Positions 51,926-63,470 of a stretch of DNA of 64,000 bases are shown here, one piece after another (the stretch's first letter is position 1; the number at the start of each line of letters is the position of its first letter). This DNA is from Silene latifolia (lineage: Eukaryota > Streptophyta > Magnoliopsida > Caryophyllales > Caryophyllaceae): NCBI RefSeq assembly GCF_048544455.1, contig NC_133530.1:17475748-17539747 (forward strand), given 5' to 3'. A program made the translations under genes and the position numbers. The notes under the pieces were generated by a model that worked only from the letters and a program-made list of their open reading frames with translations, had not been told where the DNA came from and did no database searches.

Positions 51926-52645
51926 ATCGTGTGTCATGATGGAGGTTTAATTTAGGTTAGCTTCTCCCGCACAAATACTTGCCATAAGGCCATTTACACA
52001 AGTACTTGAGTAAAACCATTTGAATATTACCAAAACATCCTCCAAAAGCTAGTTTTAGTAACATCCATAAGTTGCATTACGGGCATAACCGTCTTTACAT
52101 CGTGATTTTACGTTGTAAAACCGTTTTACATTTACATCCATGGGTGTGACGCATATCATGCGTATAGCAGGATTGTATCGTTGGACGGAACATAATACAA
52201 CTATTAGCCTAATCAAATAACTATACACAACTAATCTTCATCTATTCATTAAATTAGTAATAAAAAAAGTAATCAATTATAAACAAGTACGCCGTAATCA
52301 ATTATGAACAGCTAAGTGATCAATTAATCATATAAATGAATGAGAAAAACAGAAATATAAACAAGAAAATGAAATTAATTAATTAATCACTGAACTAAAT
52401 TAGGGTTTTGAGAAATTGGGAATTTAAGTTAAACAAACAACAAAATCAATCAATTAACACTTATAAATCAACAAATTGACAAGTAATCTAATAGCAATTA
52501 GTCTAAAAATTGAGAATTTGAGATTAGGGAAAAAATTAAACGCTTACAATTGAGATTGAGCATTGTTGGTCGTCCGGCGTCGATGGCTGAGCATGAACAT
52601 ATCGTCGTAGCTTTACTTTTGAAGGGAGTGTTTTTTCAGAAATAA
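51926..52645. repeat. Downstream duplicated flank, unit of NLR-5
   Basis: Counterpart of 35536-36120. At its end (52550-52610, minus strand) cgacgccggacgaccaacaa, then ATGCTCAATCTCAATT|GTAAGCG, looks like a first exon with donor of the unidentified minus-strand gene. Confidence 0.55.
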
Positions 52646-53523
52646 CTAGTTTTATACCCGTGCAAATTGCACGGGATTGTTGTTTAGGTTGTTGTCGAAA
52701 AATGTGTTAATAGTGATTGCTTTTAAACTGAAGTATCTATCCAAAGTATCTAAAATATAGAATAATAAAGTTGTATCTATCGAGTGTATCTAAAATATGG
52801 CATACATTGCAATAATATTAAGACTCTGTTTGGCAAGACATTTCAGGTACTTGATTTAGTCAAAGTAGCTTATTGACCAAAATTTCAGGTACCTTATTTT
52901 TTGGTACGCGTTTGGCAAGTAGCTTATTTAACCAAATAAGCTAACTGAAATGAAATGTTACAGAGTAGCATTTGAGATTTCAAGCATCTGTTTTGATTTA
53001 ATTTTCCGTTTTTACCCCTTAAACTTCTACAAGTAAATGATTATTATATCCTTTTACGTCATTTCATCAAAATCAGTTAGTTTGTCAAACATTTTTTTAT
53101 ATAATCAGCTACCTTATCAGTTTCTAATTTTCAGCTGCCTAATCAACCTTTCCAGGTTTTAGTTAGATTTTCAGTTTTCAGTTAGCTTCTCAGGTTTAAG
53201 CTACCATTTCAGTTAGTTTTACCAAACAGAGCATAATACAACAATAAGTCAATAATACTCCTCGAAATTTCCAAAAATATTTTTATATTTTTAATTTTTA
53301 TACTATGGCGTTTATTTGTATTTTTAGCTTTATTATTAATGCCGATGTAATTTATTCAGATGCACTTTTAATGAAATCATGACTTATCAAGTTATCCTCC
53401 TAATTAAATTGCAACATGAACGTGGTTCCTATTTTTCAGCAAAAGCAAATGGATGTTTGACTTATTGACTTTCAACCACAAAGCGCCACATAGGCTCTGT
53501 GGTTGTTGCTTTAATAAATATAG
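52646..53523 (-). mobile_element. Non-autonomous Helitron B
   Basis: Minus strand: the 3' terminus has the hairpin cccgtgcaatttgcacggg followed 8 nt later by CTAG (52646-52649), abutting a T. The 5' end at about 53523 reads (tc)tatatttattaaag, then caacaaccacagagc. A CTAG end with preceding hairpin and T-flank is diagnostic of Helitrons. It contains an internal MITE-like inverted pair (ctctgtttggcaagac at about 52835, accaaacagagc at about 53220). No Rep/helicase frame. Confidence 0.75.
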
Positions 53524-55281
53524 TCTTAAACCCGTGCAAATTTCACGGGTATGCTATTTAAATTTTTTTGTTGTAAAAATATAACTATTTAAGATAAAAA
53601 AGAAAATTATTAATTAATTATCTCCTTTTGAAATGAATTATATTTATAAACAAAGTTTTAAAATAAAACAATAAAATATCTCTATTTTTTGTTAGTAACT
53701 AAAAATTGAAATGTAATGGTTGAGTTATAGAGTCATATTTAAGTTTTTATATTTAAAATATAAAATTTAATTGCAATTTATGAAAATTGTGCATTAAGAT
53801 TAATCAGCCGAGTAACTAAATTGGAGTTTCTATGTTTTCTTATTACTCGATCGATTTTAAAAAAACCCGACTTATATATATTTGACATGTGCACGTTTAA
53901 AAGGTAAGAATTTGTAATAATATATCTATATAAATATCATACTATAAAAGTATAAAATATTATATCATATATTAATTTATTTATGGTCAATGATTTAAAA
54001 CCTTTCACTATTAAAAAGGTAGATGAGAGGAATAGAAGAAAAAGAAGGGTATTTTACTTTCGGAAGTCTCTTTTAAGACGGAATTATCCGTCTAACCTTA
54101 AGACTGGTCAAATATATGTCACTTGTGTGTATACAAATGCATATGGAGAAATAATATGTTTGTTTTATATATGCAAGTGGTATGATACTTGACCCGACTT
54201 AATATTTTTTCTGACCCGTAGTCTAAACCTAACCCGATGAGGATCATATATATATGACAATTCACAACCCGCACTCAACCCGACCCGTATTCAACCGACC
54301 CATATCCTAACCCGCCCGACTTATATACGTCGTATCCAACCTGACCCGATCCTCGTATCACTTCCAATTTCCAACTAAACACAACGTCATAGAAGATGGA
54401 CTTATATACGCCGTATCTAACTATTTGATTTACCGGCCCATATAACTAAGGAACCCTACGGGCCTCCACATTCATCCCTAAATAAATCCTCGTCCCATAT
54501 GCAACTACCCTCTCAAGCTCTCACTCTTTAGCCGCTGCTAGCCTGTTTTTTCATATACTTGGCTCTCGCCGCTCATCTCATAATTCTATCATATAAAATC
54601 TTCACCCAATATAAATACAACCATATTTAAGATGATTTCTATCATTATTGTACAACCAAATTCTCATCTAGCTTCATGCATAAAGTTTAGAGCATACGGA
54701 TTAAAAAAAAAAGTATGTATGTATTGATACCTTTTTACAGACGATTTATGCTATTATTGTATAAGCATATTTCCCATATTTAACCTTTTCAATTTTAACA
54801 ATTTTTTCTGTTTTTCTGTTTTTTTTTTTTCATTTTATGTAATTTTAACATATTTAATAATCTTATATCTTCTTTATTTATGTCATTCTCAATTTTTTTT
54901 CAAGAAAATATCTTTGTATTATGTTTTTTCCATATTTGTGTCATCTCTCTCTCTTTTTTTATTGTTGTTTTGAGTAAAAAAATATATATATCAACAGTAA
55001 ATAACATGATTTTTTTAAGAAAATACTTTTATAAATATTGTTTTTATTTTAGTCAATTATTCAGGCTGATGTAATTTTTTAATTAAATAATCATATAATT
55101 GATCAATTGAACAATTCAGAGAGAAGTATGAGAGAAGAAGTATCATGTCCAAGTGTTTGTAATTAAATTCATTGAAAAAACGTGGCCCTTAAATTTAGGA
55201 AAGGAGAAATCTCTTTGAAAAATTGACTTTCAACCACAGAGCGACACCTCAGCTCTGTGGTTGTTCTTTTAATAAAGAGGA
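53524..55281 (-). mobile_element. Non-autonomous Helitron A, abutting Helitron B
   Basis: Minus strand: the 5' end at 55281 is tcctctttattaaaag, then caaccacagagc and ctctgtggttgaaagtcaat, the same subterminal block as Helitron B. The 3' end is the hairpin cccgtgaaatttgcacggg with tttaag at 53524-53545, a mutated CTAG. It ends exactly where B's 5' end begins. The interior is AT-rich with acccgac runs (54190-54350). No coding capacity. Confidence 0.7.
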
Positions 55282-55387
55282 TTAGCCAAATGTTGTTGAT
55301 TATCATATTTAGCGAAATAGTAATATGGTGGCTATGGAAGTGGAGGAAAGAGGGCTCGGATACATGGCCTTCTACATTTGCTATTGT

Positions 55388-57001
55388 AATATGGTGGCTA
55401 TGGGAGTGGAGGAATAACAGATGTTTTGGAAGAGCTGAAGATAATAGATATACCCTCCTGCTCGTTCACTTTCCTTGTGCAAAGGGTGTGGGAACTTTTG
55501 ATGTGTTAGCAGAAAAAGATAGACAGAGGTATCCGGGAAGTGGCAAATAAGCCTCAAACGTTTGTCACTACGTGTAAATTAGCCCCATAACATTTTACAC
55601 GTGCAAATTAACCCCATTAGTTATACCCGATATGCAATTTAGCCCAATTATAGATATCCGAGTAAATTTCTCGTCGGAAAATATTGACGTGGCACCGGAA
55701 AGATAACTAGGATAAATTAAATTAAAAAAAAAAAAAAACAAGAATTAACAATACCAAATAATTGGTCACTCTTATCACCTCGTTACTTTCTCTCTCTCAT
55801 CTCTCCCACTCTCATATATTAAACGAAGTTTCGCAACATTGGCGATGGGTTGATTTGTTTACTGTAATTATTCCCATATATCATCCACCATTTTTGTAAT
55901 TAAACCATCGTCATTGTTGCGAAACTTCATTTAATTTTCGAGCTCAATTCTTGTAAAAATGGCAGTATATAAGTGTACTGTGCATAAATTCAATTTTCCC
56001 CAAATTTCATTTTTTTTTTTTCAGTTTTTGTGATACCTGCTAAACTTTAATTACAAAAATGGTGGATATATGGGAATTAGTGTAGGTACATCAAACAACA
56101 AAATTGAGATGAAAAAAAAATAGAGAAAATGGATAGAGGTGTGAGGATTGAAGGAGCTCAAAATATATGAGAGTTTTGAGAGTGGGAGAGATGAGAGGGA
56201 GGAAGTAACAGGTGATAAGAGTGACAAATTATTTGATAATGTTAATTCTTTTCTTTTTTTTTAAAAAAAATTATTATTTAATTTAATCTATTCTAGTCAT
56301 CTTTTCGATAACACGTCAATATTTTCCGGCGAGAAATTCACTCGGATATCTCTAATTGGGCTAAATTGCACATCGGGTATAACTAACAGGGTTAATTTGC
56401 ACGTGTAAAATGTTATGGGGCTTATTTGCCACTTCCCCGCAGAGCTATCAGGAGGTGTTTGTGCGATGGATAGCCCCACCGGAAGGATGGATCGTTCTTA
56501 ACATTGATGGTGCTTCAAAAGACAACCCGGGAATGTCTGGGGCAGGAGGAGTGTTTAGGGACTCGGCCGGAAATATGTTGCTTGCTTTTTCTGAACGATT
56601 GGGAATGGCGACTGTCACTAGAGCGGAATTAATGGCTTTGAAGCGAGGCTTAATGCTAGCCAAGGAGAGGATGCTCCCTAGAATGATTATTCAAACAGAT
56701 TCCAAAGTGGTGGTTGCGTTGCTTGATGCGAGAGAGGAGTTATCGTCTGCTCATGCACACTTGGTTCAGATTTGCAAATGCTTCCTAAATGATCATCCTT
56801 GGAGGAGTGAAATCCATCATCCATCATATTTATAGAGAAGCAAATGGGTGTGCGGATTGGCTAGCTAATGTTGGTGTTACCCAATCTCAACACGTTGTGG
56901 TATGGGAGCCAAACGATAAACCCGAACATCTATTTAGACTTATGCAGCAAGACATTGGTGGAGTGTCGTGGCCTAGAATGGTCCCTTTTTATGCTTTCTA
57001 G
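55388..57001 (+). pseudogene. LINE polyprotein C-terminal remnant, RNase H-like domain
   Basis: After removing the insertion the frame runs KDRQRYP, then QSYQEVFVRWIAPPEGWI, VLNIDGASKDNPG (first catalytic Asp), AGGVFRDSAGNML, VTRAELMALKRGL (Glu) and MIIQTDSKVVVALL (second Asp). A one-base frameshift near 56800 then leads to HHIYREANGCADWLANVGV (final Asp) in the other frame. All four acidic residues of the RNase H-like domain can be found, but split over two frames. Confidence 0.8.
55536..56436. mobile_element. Foldback TIR element, 901 bp, 3-bp CCG duplication
   Basis: Left ggaagtggcaaataagcc and right ggcttatttgccacttcc, with long inner arms that continue to pair for well over 150 bp (cataacattttacacgtgc, aatttagcccaatta, ggaaaatattgacgtg) and further inner pairs (tctcccactctcatat, catatatccaccattttt). 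CCG occurs on both sides (55533-55535, 56437-56439). Deleting the element plus one CCG restores the LINE reading frame exactly. No coding capacity. Superfamily not assigned. Confidence 0.85.
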
Positions 57002-57087
57002 TTTTGTTTTTCGTTTCTGTTTTTCTTTATTTGGGTAAATCCCGCTTCTTGTAACCAAAAAAAAAAAAAAATATTTAGCGAAATAGT

Positions 57088-57817
57088 CTATGTAAGCCGA
57101 AAAAAGCTCGGAAAACACAAGATATCATAGTGGTAATCTCGTTTTGTTGGCAACAAAAAAGTACTAATTCGGTATTCTTGTTCCTTTTATTAACTCAATC
57201 CACTGGATTGTTCCTTTTATTAACTCAATCCGCTGGATTTGGCAAATTTTTTGGGAGATTTTTAGTATTATCGAGGATGTGAAATTAGACATTTAATTTT
57301 TCGATGAACTGATAATTAAACATTGATTTCGTGAAACCAGCAAGGTTGCTGACTTTGTGATTTCTATTGGACATTCATGTCCCTTTCGAGGTGGTTTGAA
57401 AGTCTGTGGCTTCAACTTACGTCACTCATTCGAAAGGATGAGATAAGTTGGTCAAGACGGTAAGTCGAGCTTAGGCTAAGCCAAATGACATAAGAATGCG
57501 CCTCATTTTGACCTGACCTGAACATGCCATGGTCCAAGTTATATTTAAACTTAAATTTTTACTTATGATGGTCACAAGTTATGACGGTATTTATAACCGA
57601 TTATCCATTTAATTAATGATATTAAACTAGGTTGTGACTTGTGAGACGTCTTAACTTGTGACAGTTACAAATAAGAATTGTTGATTCTATAAGGATCACG
57701 TTATTATCGGGAGGACTAGAGGAAGTCGTGTTACGTTCAGGAAAGTTCCATTTCCAAACCTATTGACAATGGACAGGGTCTATGTGAGATAACATTGTAT
57801 GTGGGTTATTGGTTAAC
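57088..57817. other. Intergenic with a small tandem repeat
   Basis: 57178-57243 contains two 33-bp copies of ttccttttattaactcaatc followed by cRctggatt. 57560-57680 has an inverted gtcacaagtt/aacttgtgac pair (MITE-like). No gene. Confidence 0.5.
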
Positions 57818-58351
57818 CTCAGAGGCGTTTCTGGTAGGGGTGCAGGGGTTCATCTACATCCCTTTTCCCGAAAAATAATTACAATAGAAGTACTTTAGTA
57901 AAGGAGCACATTATTTATGTCACAAATTCTCATTGAAGACATGACATATCCGTCACAAGCTGAAGACGGGTACCATTTTACCTCACAATGTACCCACTTT
58001 TTCTCTCTCTGCAACACTATTCATGTGGTCCCCTTTCTCCACTAACCCATTTTGTTACCATTTTATCTCACAAAATATTCGTCACAAATGGTAACTCGTC
58101 ACAAGGGAGACCAATTGTATTTATGTGGGTCTAATGGTTATTAAGACTTTTATGTGGGTCTAATGGTTATTAAGACTATCTCTTAGTTAGAGGTTATGGG
58201 TTCTATCCTTGCATTGAACAATTTTTATTTAATGTTATATTACCGTACATTTTGTCCAATTAAACAATTTTTTTTTCCTCATATAACTCCAAATTTTCAT
58301 AGTTAGAAATTTTTACGCACCCCCGTCCATCAAATCATAGAACCGCCTCTG
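57818..58351. mobile_element. Inverted-repeat element with a nested MITE
   Basis: Left tcagaggcgtttct, then ggggtgcaggggttcat; right cgcacccccgtccatcaa, then agaaccgcctctga. A nested inverted pair lies inside (about 57905-58110: gtcacaaattctcattg, gaccagacgggta-like, and cgtcacaaatggtaactcg). A 29-bp direct repeat (tttatgtgggtctaatggtt) is at 58123-58180. Confidence 0.55.
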
Positions 58352-59034
58352 ACCTAACTTTAATATTCTAACCTTACCTGTGACTATTTTTTGCATTGTA
58401 AAATACGGAGTAGTTACTCAAAATTTTATTCACTGTAATATGATAATGATTTTACTGCAACACCATATCTTGGAGGCAAAACCGCGTAAATGCATGTAAA
58501 AGATAAAATGTGGAGATGAATTGACAAAATTTGACTCATTCAACAAACAATTTGTGATTATCACATTCATAAGATTTTGAGGCTGTGGTGCATTCATCCA
58601 TAGACCAACATTTATTTGCTAGATTTAAAGATGACAAATAATTCCCTCATTCTCACGGTTCCTCCTTCAATCATTCATCATCTTATCATCTTCACAAGAG
58701 TTGAAACACCTCATCGTCCACAATCGACAACCGCCCGTTCGCTGCCAACCGTTGCTCTGCCTTTCTTCAGAAGGCCCAGACTCATTGTCTACTCTACAAG
58801 GTATACCTTAGTCTCATTTTCCTGATGTTGTTCAGGTTTTTTTTGTGTAAAGAGAGTCACAAGGGCGATTTTAATGCTAAAGGGATCTAAAAGCATGTCA
58901 TAAGCACTACATTTCATGACTTATCAACTAAATTAGTTGACATCTGCTTTGATCTTGTACAACTAACAGTAGCTAGTTTGTTGACGAAAAATTCTTAGGT
59001 TACCCTAATTAGTGAGAAAACATTCATTTTTATT
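58352..59034. other. Intergenic, nothing recognised
   Basis: No domain-bearing frame or element end found. The short frame at 58616-58825 is compositionally ordinary. Confidence 0.4.
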
Positions 59035-59089
59035 CTAACTTAACTTTTTGACTTTCTACGTGGTACCTCTATACTTTTTAAAACAAATA
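59035..59089. mobile_element. Left part of a foldback element split by a Helitron
   Basis: aactttttgactttctacgt, then ggtacctctatactttttaa and aacaaata, matches as an inverted copy the sequence 62700-62745. Its continuation resumes at 62293 after the Helitron. Confidence 0.7.
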
Positions 59090-62000
59090 CTAGTTTTGTA
59101 ACCCGTGCAATGCACGGGTTTTATCAAGACGCTTCCTTAAAACTTTGTTATGATACGAAAATTTAATGAAGGGGAAGGAGAACGAAGACCAATTTTTTTT
59201 TCAATTATAAATAAAAGATTTTAAGATAAAATGTAAAATGGTTGACACATGTTGTAAAATAATCCATGTTGTGGTAAGATTTAAAATAGGGAAGAATTTA
59301 GTTTGAGAAGTGGGTTAGTTAATAGAGATTATAATCCTTCTTAAAACTTATTCATGCATATGTTTGTTCAAAATGGGTTGGAAAGTCGAAATGTACTTTT
59401 TTGTTTGTAAGTCGACGTGTACTTAATGTGATGACATTATAAACAAAGAAGGAACACATAGTTTTATTTACGTGGAAATTATTATGTTAATGACAAAGTA
59501 TGCAAACTTAAATTCATTTTGGTGGATTATCTTGTGAATTTGAGTTGTATTGCAGTTATAATCTACGTAACATTCTAAACATGATCGATGATGTAACTTG
59601 TTGCCTCAAGTCATATACATAATCATTTTTCATTGTATTTAATTACTTTGTAGGGTAACAACCGAATATTCTACATCACGTTTCAAACCAAACAATTGTT
59701 GTGACTAATCACATACTTCAAATCTGTCGGAATCTTGAAATTGGACGAATTTGTCTTAGCAATGTAAATCAGACTACTTAATGAATGCACAACATCTTCC
59801 ATATTGGCTAGGTCAATTACATAATTTATATGTACTACCTGCATGTCAAAAAAAAAAAAATACATGTAAGCAAGTTAATCACCTTATAAGCAAATTACAA
59901 ATACTAATCACGTGATTTAGAGATTAGCAAGGAAGGAACCAGAGTTGGTTATTTGACTTCATAACAATGAAATTGAACTTTTTTATTTTACGCAAAATTT
60001 AAATATTAATTTTTTAAATTTGTAGCTTTATACTATGAAAACTATGAACAATCAGAAGAAATCAACATACAAACAAACTAAAAAGTTTAAACTTAAGTAG
60101 CAATGTAGCGCCTTTGAGATCCAAAATTTATATGAAATTGAACCATTGATTTTCAAAGCACAATAAAACGGGAGCGGATGGAATGTTTGTCTTCAATGTA
60201 CATTTTACATGACCCATGGAGAATTAAGGATGAGTGATATAAAAATGTGTTTGACTTTAGAGAGTTACAATATTGTCTTATTTCTCTATGAGGAGGTATT
60301 TTTACAAACTCAGTGAGCAACTGAAAAGTGACCACTAATACACTTAATTATGCAAATTCATTGTATCATAACTTCACTAATAAACTTAATTATGATAATT
60401 CATTGTGTCATAATTTATACATATCTACTCATAGTCTCTTACTATTCCTGATAAAATGCAAAGAAAAATAACATAAAAAGTGGCACTTAAAATTGCTTAA
60501 CATGACACACGTCAAATAATAAACTACTCATCTTGCCTTTTATTATATTGTATAGATACTGATAGTTAACTCATTTATCATACTAAATTTCAAAAAAACA
60601 ATTAATTTGGAATAAATTTTAAAGAATAATTAAACAATAAAAGTGGAATGGAGAAGGTCTCATTTAAATTCACCATGAACACAAAATTATAAATATAATT
60701 ATTTTAGTTTTACTTACTAAATATTGCTAAACAATACAATTTTTTTTTTACAAAACCTTATCCTTTACGTGAAATAATTTCATGAACTAAATACATGGTA
60801 TTACTACCCTTTTAAAATTCTATTATCAGTGTTTAATTTCACTTAAGTATTTACAGAATTTGTTTGTAAATTACTTAAATTAAATAAATATTTTCTTTTT
60901 CATATATTTTATATTTTCCTAAGAAAATATTTTATATGATCTTTAATACTCATTTGTCGATTAATTAGTTTTATAAAACATCTTCTACATACAACAAAGT
61001 TATAGTATATTATTTTTTTTTATAGTAACAACAATAGTGAATTAGTGCCTTTCAAAAAAAAAAAATAGTGAATTAGTGACAATACAATTTTTTTGTTTTG
61101 TTTTTAACTTCATTTATTCTTCTTCGTTCTTAATTTCTTATGTATTCAGTTTTTTTTTTATTTTGAATACATATAATACTACTCCATATGAAATATCTTG
61201 AAATTATTAACTTATAGTTAATCCGTATTTTTTTATTATAGTTTTTTTGAGTTAATTAAGTTTAAAGCTAATGGAATATGGATGGCTTTTTAAAGGAAAT
61301 AAGTGAATTAAATTAATGCAATATAATACTCCCTCCATTCAACTCCAAATGATAGTTATCTTTTTTGTACACTATTCACAAGTAAGAAGAATCTTCTCAT
61401 TTCCTCCCAATATATAAGATAAAATATATCCATGCGTAACTAAAGAAGTACATTTAAAATATATAAGATAAAATAAGAAGAATCCTCTCATTTCCTCTCA
61501 TTTATTCGTCTTTAGAAGTACATTTAAAATATCAAACTTTTATAATTTTTACAAATGTGTAACTAAAGATATTTCTGATAAAACTCGCGTTGCAAACGTG
61601 AAAAAGTGATAAGTACCATTTGGAGTTGAATGGAGGGAGTAATAACTTGGTAATCCATGTTATATTAGTTTGCCAAGTCACATTGTTATTCTGTACGTGA
61701 CTTTTTTTTTTCATCCCATGTGCCATTGTCTACGTGATATTTTTAGGCTAACCTTTTAATAATATTTTATAGATAATGTGTTCAATTATGTTCTAAATTC
61801 TACTTTAAGATAATCTATTACTGAGAGCGTCATTATCACAATATTTTCTCAATTTTTAAGTTCACAAGTACTTAAACTATTTTTTTTAGTTGATCTCAAC
61901 AAATTGTAAAATTATTTTGTAGGGTAACTTAATAAAACTTCTAAAATTGGTCTCATAAAAAACGGTATTATCATAGAGATAGTCTAAGTTTTTTCGTGTT

Positions 62001-62292
62001 CATGTAATCTTTATTTTTTTTTAAAGAAAATGATTAATAATTGACAAACGTCTCTCCAAATAGAATTTTACTCTTTTTTTTATGGGTCACTAATTACATT
62101 ATCATCATAAAATGTATATTTTTTGTAGTAAGAATTATCCATCATTGTTGTATTGTCACTCATTAAATAATTTATAATGAAATACTAAATACAAATTATT
62201 TGAGAAAATGTGACATGGAATAAAATTTAATGCATTAGTGTCATGGAATAAAATTTAATGTATTAGCTAGCCTTTTAACTATATTGTATAGA
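59090..62292 (-). mobile_element. Helitron nest, 3203 bp, non-autonomous
   Basis: Minus strand: the 3' end CTAG at 59090-59093 is preceded by the hairpin cccgtgcattgcacggg. The 5' end at 62292 is TCTATACAATATAGTTAAAA. The flanking host bases are A and T, and the host sequence joins exactly when compared with the inverted arm at 62700-62745. Two further Helitron-type 5' ends occur inside: TCTATACAATATAATAAAAG at 60556 and TCTATAAAATATTATTAAAA at 61773. No Rep/helicase frame; interior AT-rich. Confidence 0.8.
61327..61641. mobile_element. Stowaway/mariner MITE, 313 bp, inside the Helitron nest
   Basis: Inverted termini TActccctccattcaactcc with aaatgatag, and gtaccatttggagttgaatgg with agggagTA. 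Inner copies of ataagataaaatat and cctctcatttcctc are repeated directly. Confidence 0.85.
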
Positions 62293-62775
62293 TGGTACCC
62301 CTAATTGTTGTCATTATCACTAGGTGCACCCCTAAACTTTATTTTCCGTCAATTAAACTCAGTTTTAGGCATTAACTGATGACTTGGACGCGTAACCAAG
62401 CTTGTCATTTATTATCCCATGACATATGGACTCTATTAGGCTCAATATTCATCTCGATCCTAATATTTATTGATATATATGGGCTAAAAAAATTTTGAAG
62501 GGAAATTTATTGATCTCGTGCCAAATTATCACGTCCAAAGATGGATATTGAGCCTAATAGAGTCCTTATGTCATGGATGATAAATGACAAGCTTGGTTAC
62601 GCGTCCAAGTAATCACTTAACGCCTAAAACTGAGTTTAATTGACGAAAAATAAAATTTAGGGGTACACTTAGTGATAATGACAATTATGGGTACCATGTA
62701 TGTTTTAAAAAGTGTAGGGGTACCATGTAGAAAGTCAAAAAATTGAGGGGTACCATGTAGAATATCCCTTATAGC
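62293..62775. mobile_element. Foldback element, right part
   Basis: Arms about 62294-62460 and 62530-62698 are inverted copies (ggtacccctaattgttgtca, gcacccctaaactttatttt, caattaaactcagttttagg, ggacgcgtaaccaagcttgt). Beyond 62698, tandem ggggtaccatgtagaa units follow. Together with 59035-59089 this is one host element interrupted by the Helitron. Confidence 0.75.
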
Positions 62776-62889
62776 TATTTAATGATATAATTAATAATCT
62801 TCCCTAATTGTTATTGGCACAAAATTTAAGGTTTTGATTAAAATAAGCATAAAGTTAGGGTGGGATAATTGGAGAGAGGGAAGGTATTA

Positions 62890-63272
62890 GACCATCCCCA
62901 AGCAAAGGTCGCGTTAATTAGGTCGTGACCCGGTTTACTCTTAATCTCACTTTATTTATTTTGACCTACTTTCACCCTCCCAAGTAGAAGGTCACGACCT
63001 AGGTCGTTAACCCAATCATTTTTCACTTTCCAACCAATTACATCTCTCCATATTACATCACCTTTTCATATATATATTTTTTTATTAATTATTAATATTG
63101 TCATCCAATCACATATCGCCACCTATAGGTCATGAGTTGGGTCAATTTACTCCACCAAAGGTCACAAATTGACCTCCTCTCTCCAAATGTCACCATAATT
63201 TTTTGGTTAATTGGTGATTAGTGTGACCAAGCAAGGTCATGACCTAGCAATTGACCTTGCTTGAGGATGATC
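62890..63272. mobile_element. TIR MITE, about 380 bp
   Basis: Left tagaccatccccaagcaaag, right ttgcttgaggatgatctta, with ggtcgtgacc/aggtcacgacct and gtcaatt/aattgacc motifs inside. No coding capacity. Target duplication uncertain. Confidence 0.6.
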
Positions 63273-63470
63273 TTATGAGTCACAAATTCTCACTTTAGAC
63301 TGACACTATTCATCTAAAGTTGTAAACGGGTCAAATATACACCACTTTCATAATAAGACAAACAACAAGTGAGATGTCATAACTTTGTCTTATTATGTAA
63401 GTGGTGTGACATATTTGACCCATCTACACTTTAGACGGATATACCCGTGTCTAGAGTAAGACTAATTTAT
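63273..63470. mobile_element. Palindromic MITE, about 200 bp
   Basis: The arms actttagac, then aaacgggtcaaatatacacc and actttcataataagacaaa, pair with tttgtcttattatgtaagtg, gtgacatatttgacc and gtctagagt. The hairpin spans almost the entire element. Confidence 0.7.

Larger units (their letters stand above)
55322..57070 (+). mobile_element. 5'-truncated L1-type LINE with 17-bp target duplication, split by a foldback element
   Basis: Flanked by exact direct repeats atatttagcgaaatagt (55305-55321 and 57071-57087) and ending in poly(A) (about 57057-57070). The encoded pieces are WWLWEWRNNRCFG from the region between reverse transcriptase and RNase H, then the RNase H domain. A 67-bp tandem duplication (aatatggtggctatggRagt) lies at its 5' end (55321 and 55388). 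The element 55536-56436 interrupts it. Confidence 0.9.

Noticed and set aside
59090-62292. Autonomous Helitron with Rep/helicase
   Set aside because: No frame longer than about 65 codons in the element.
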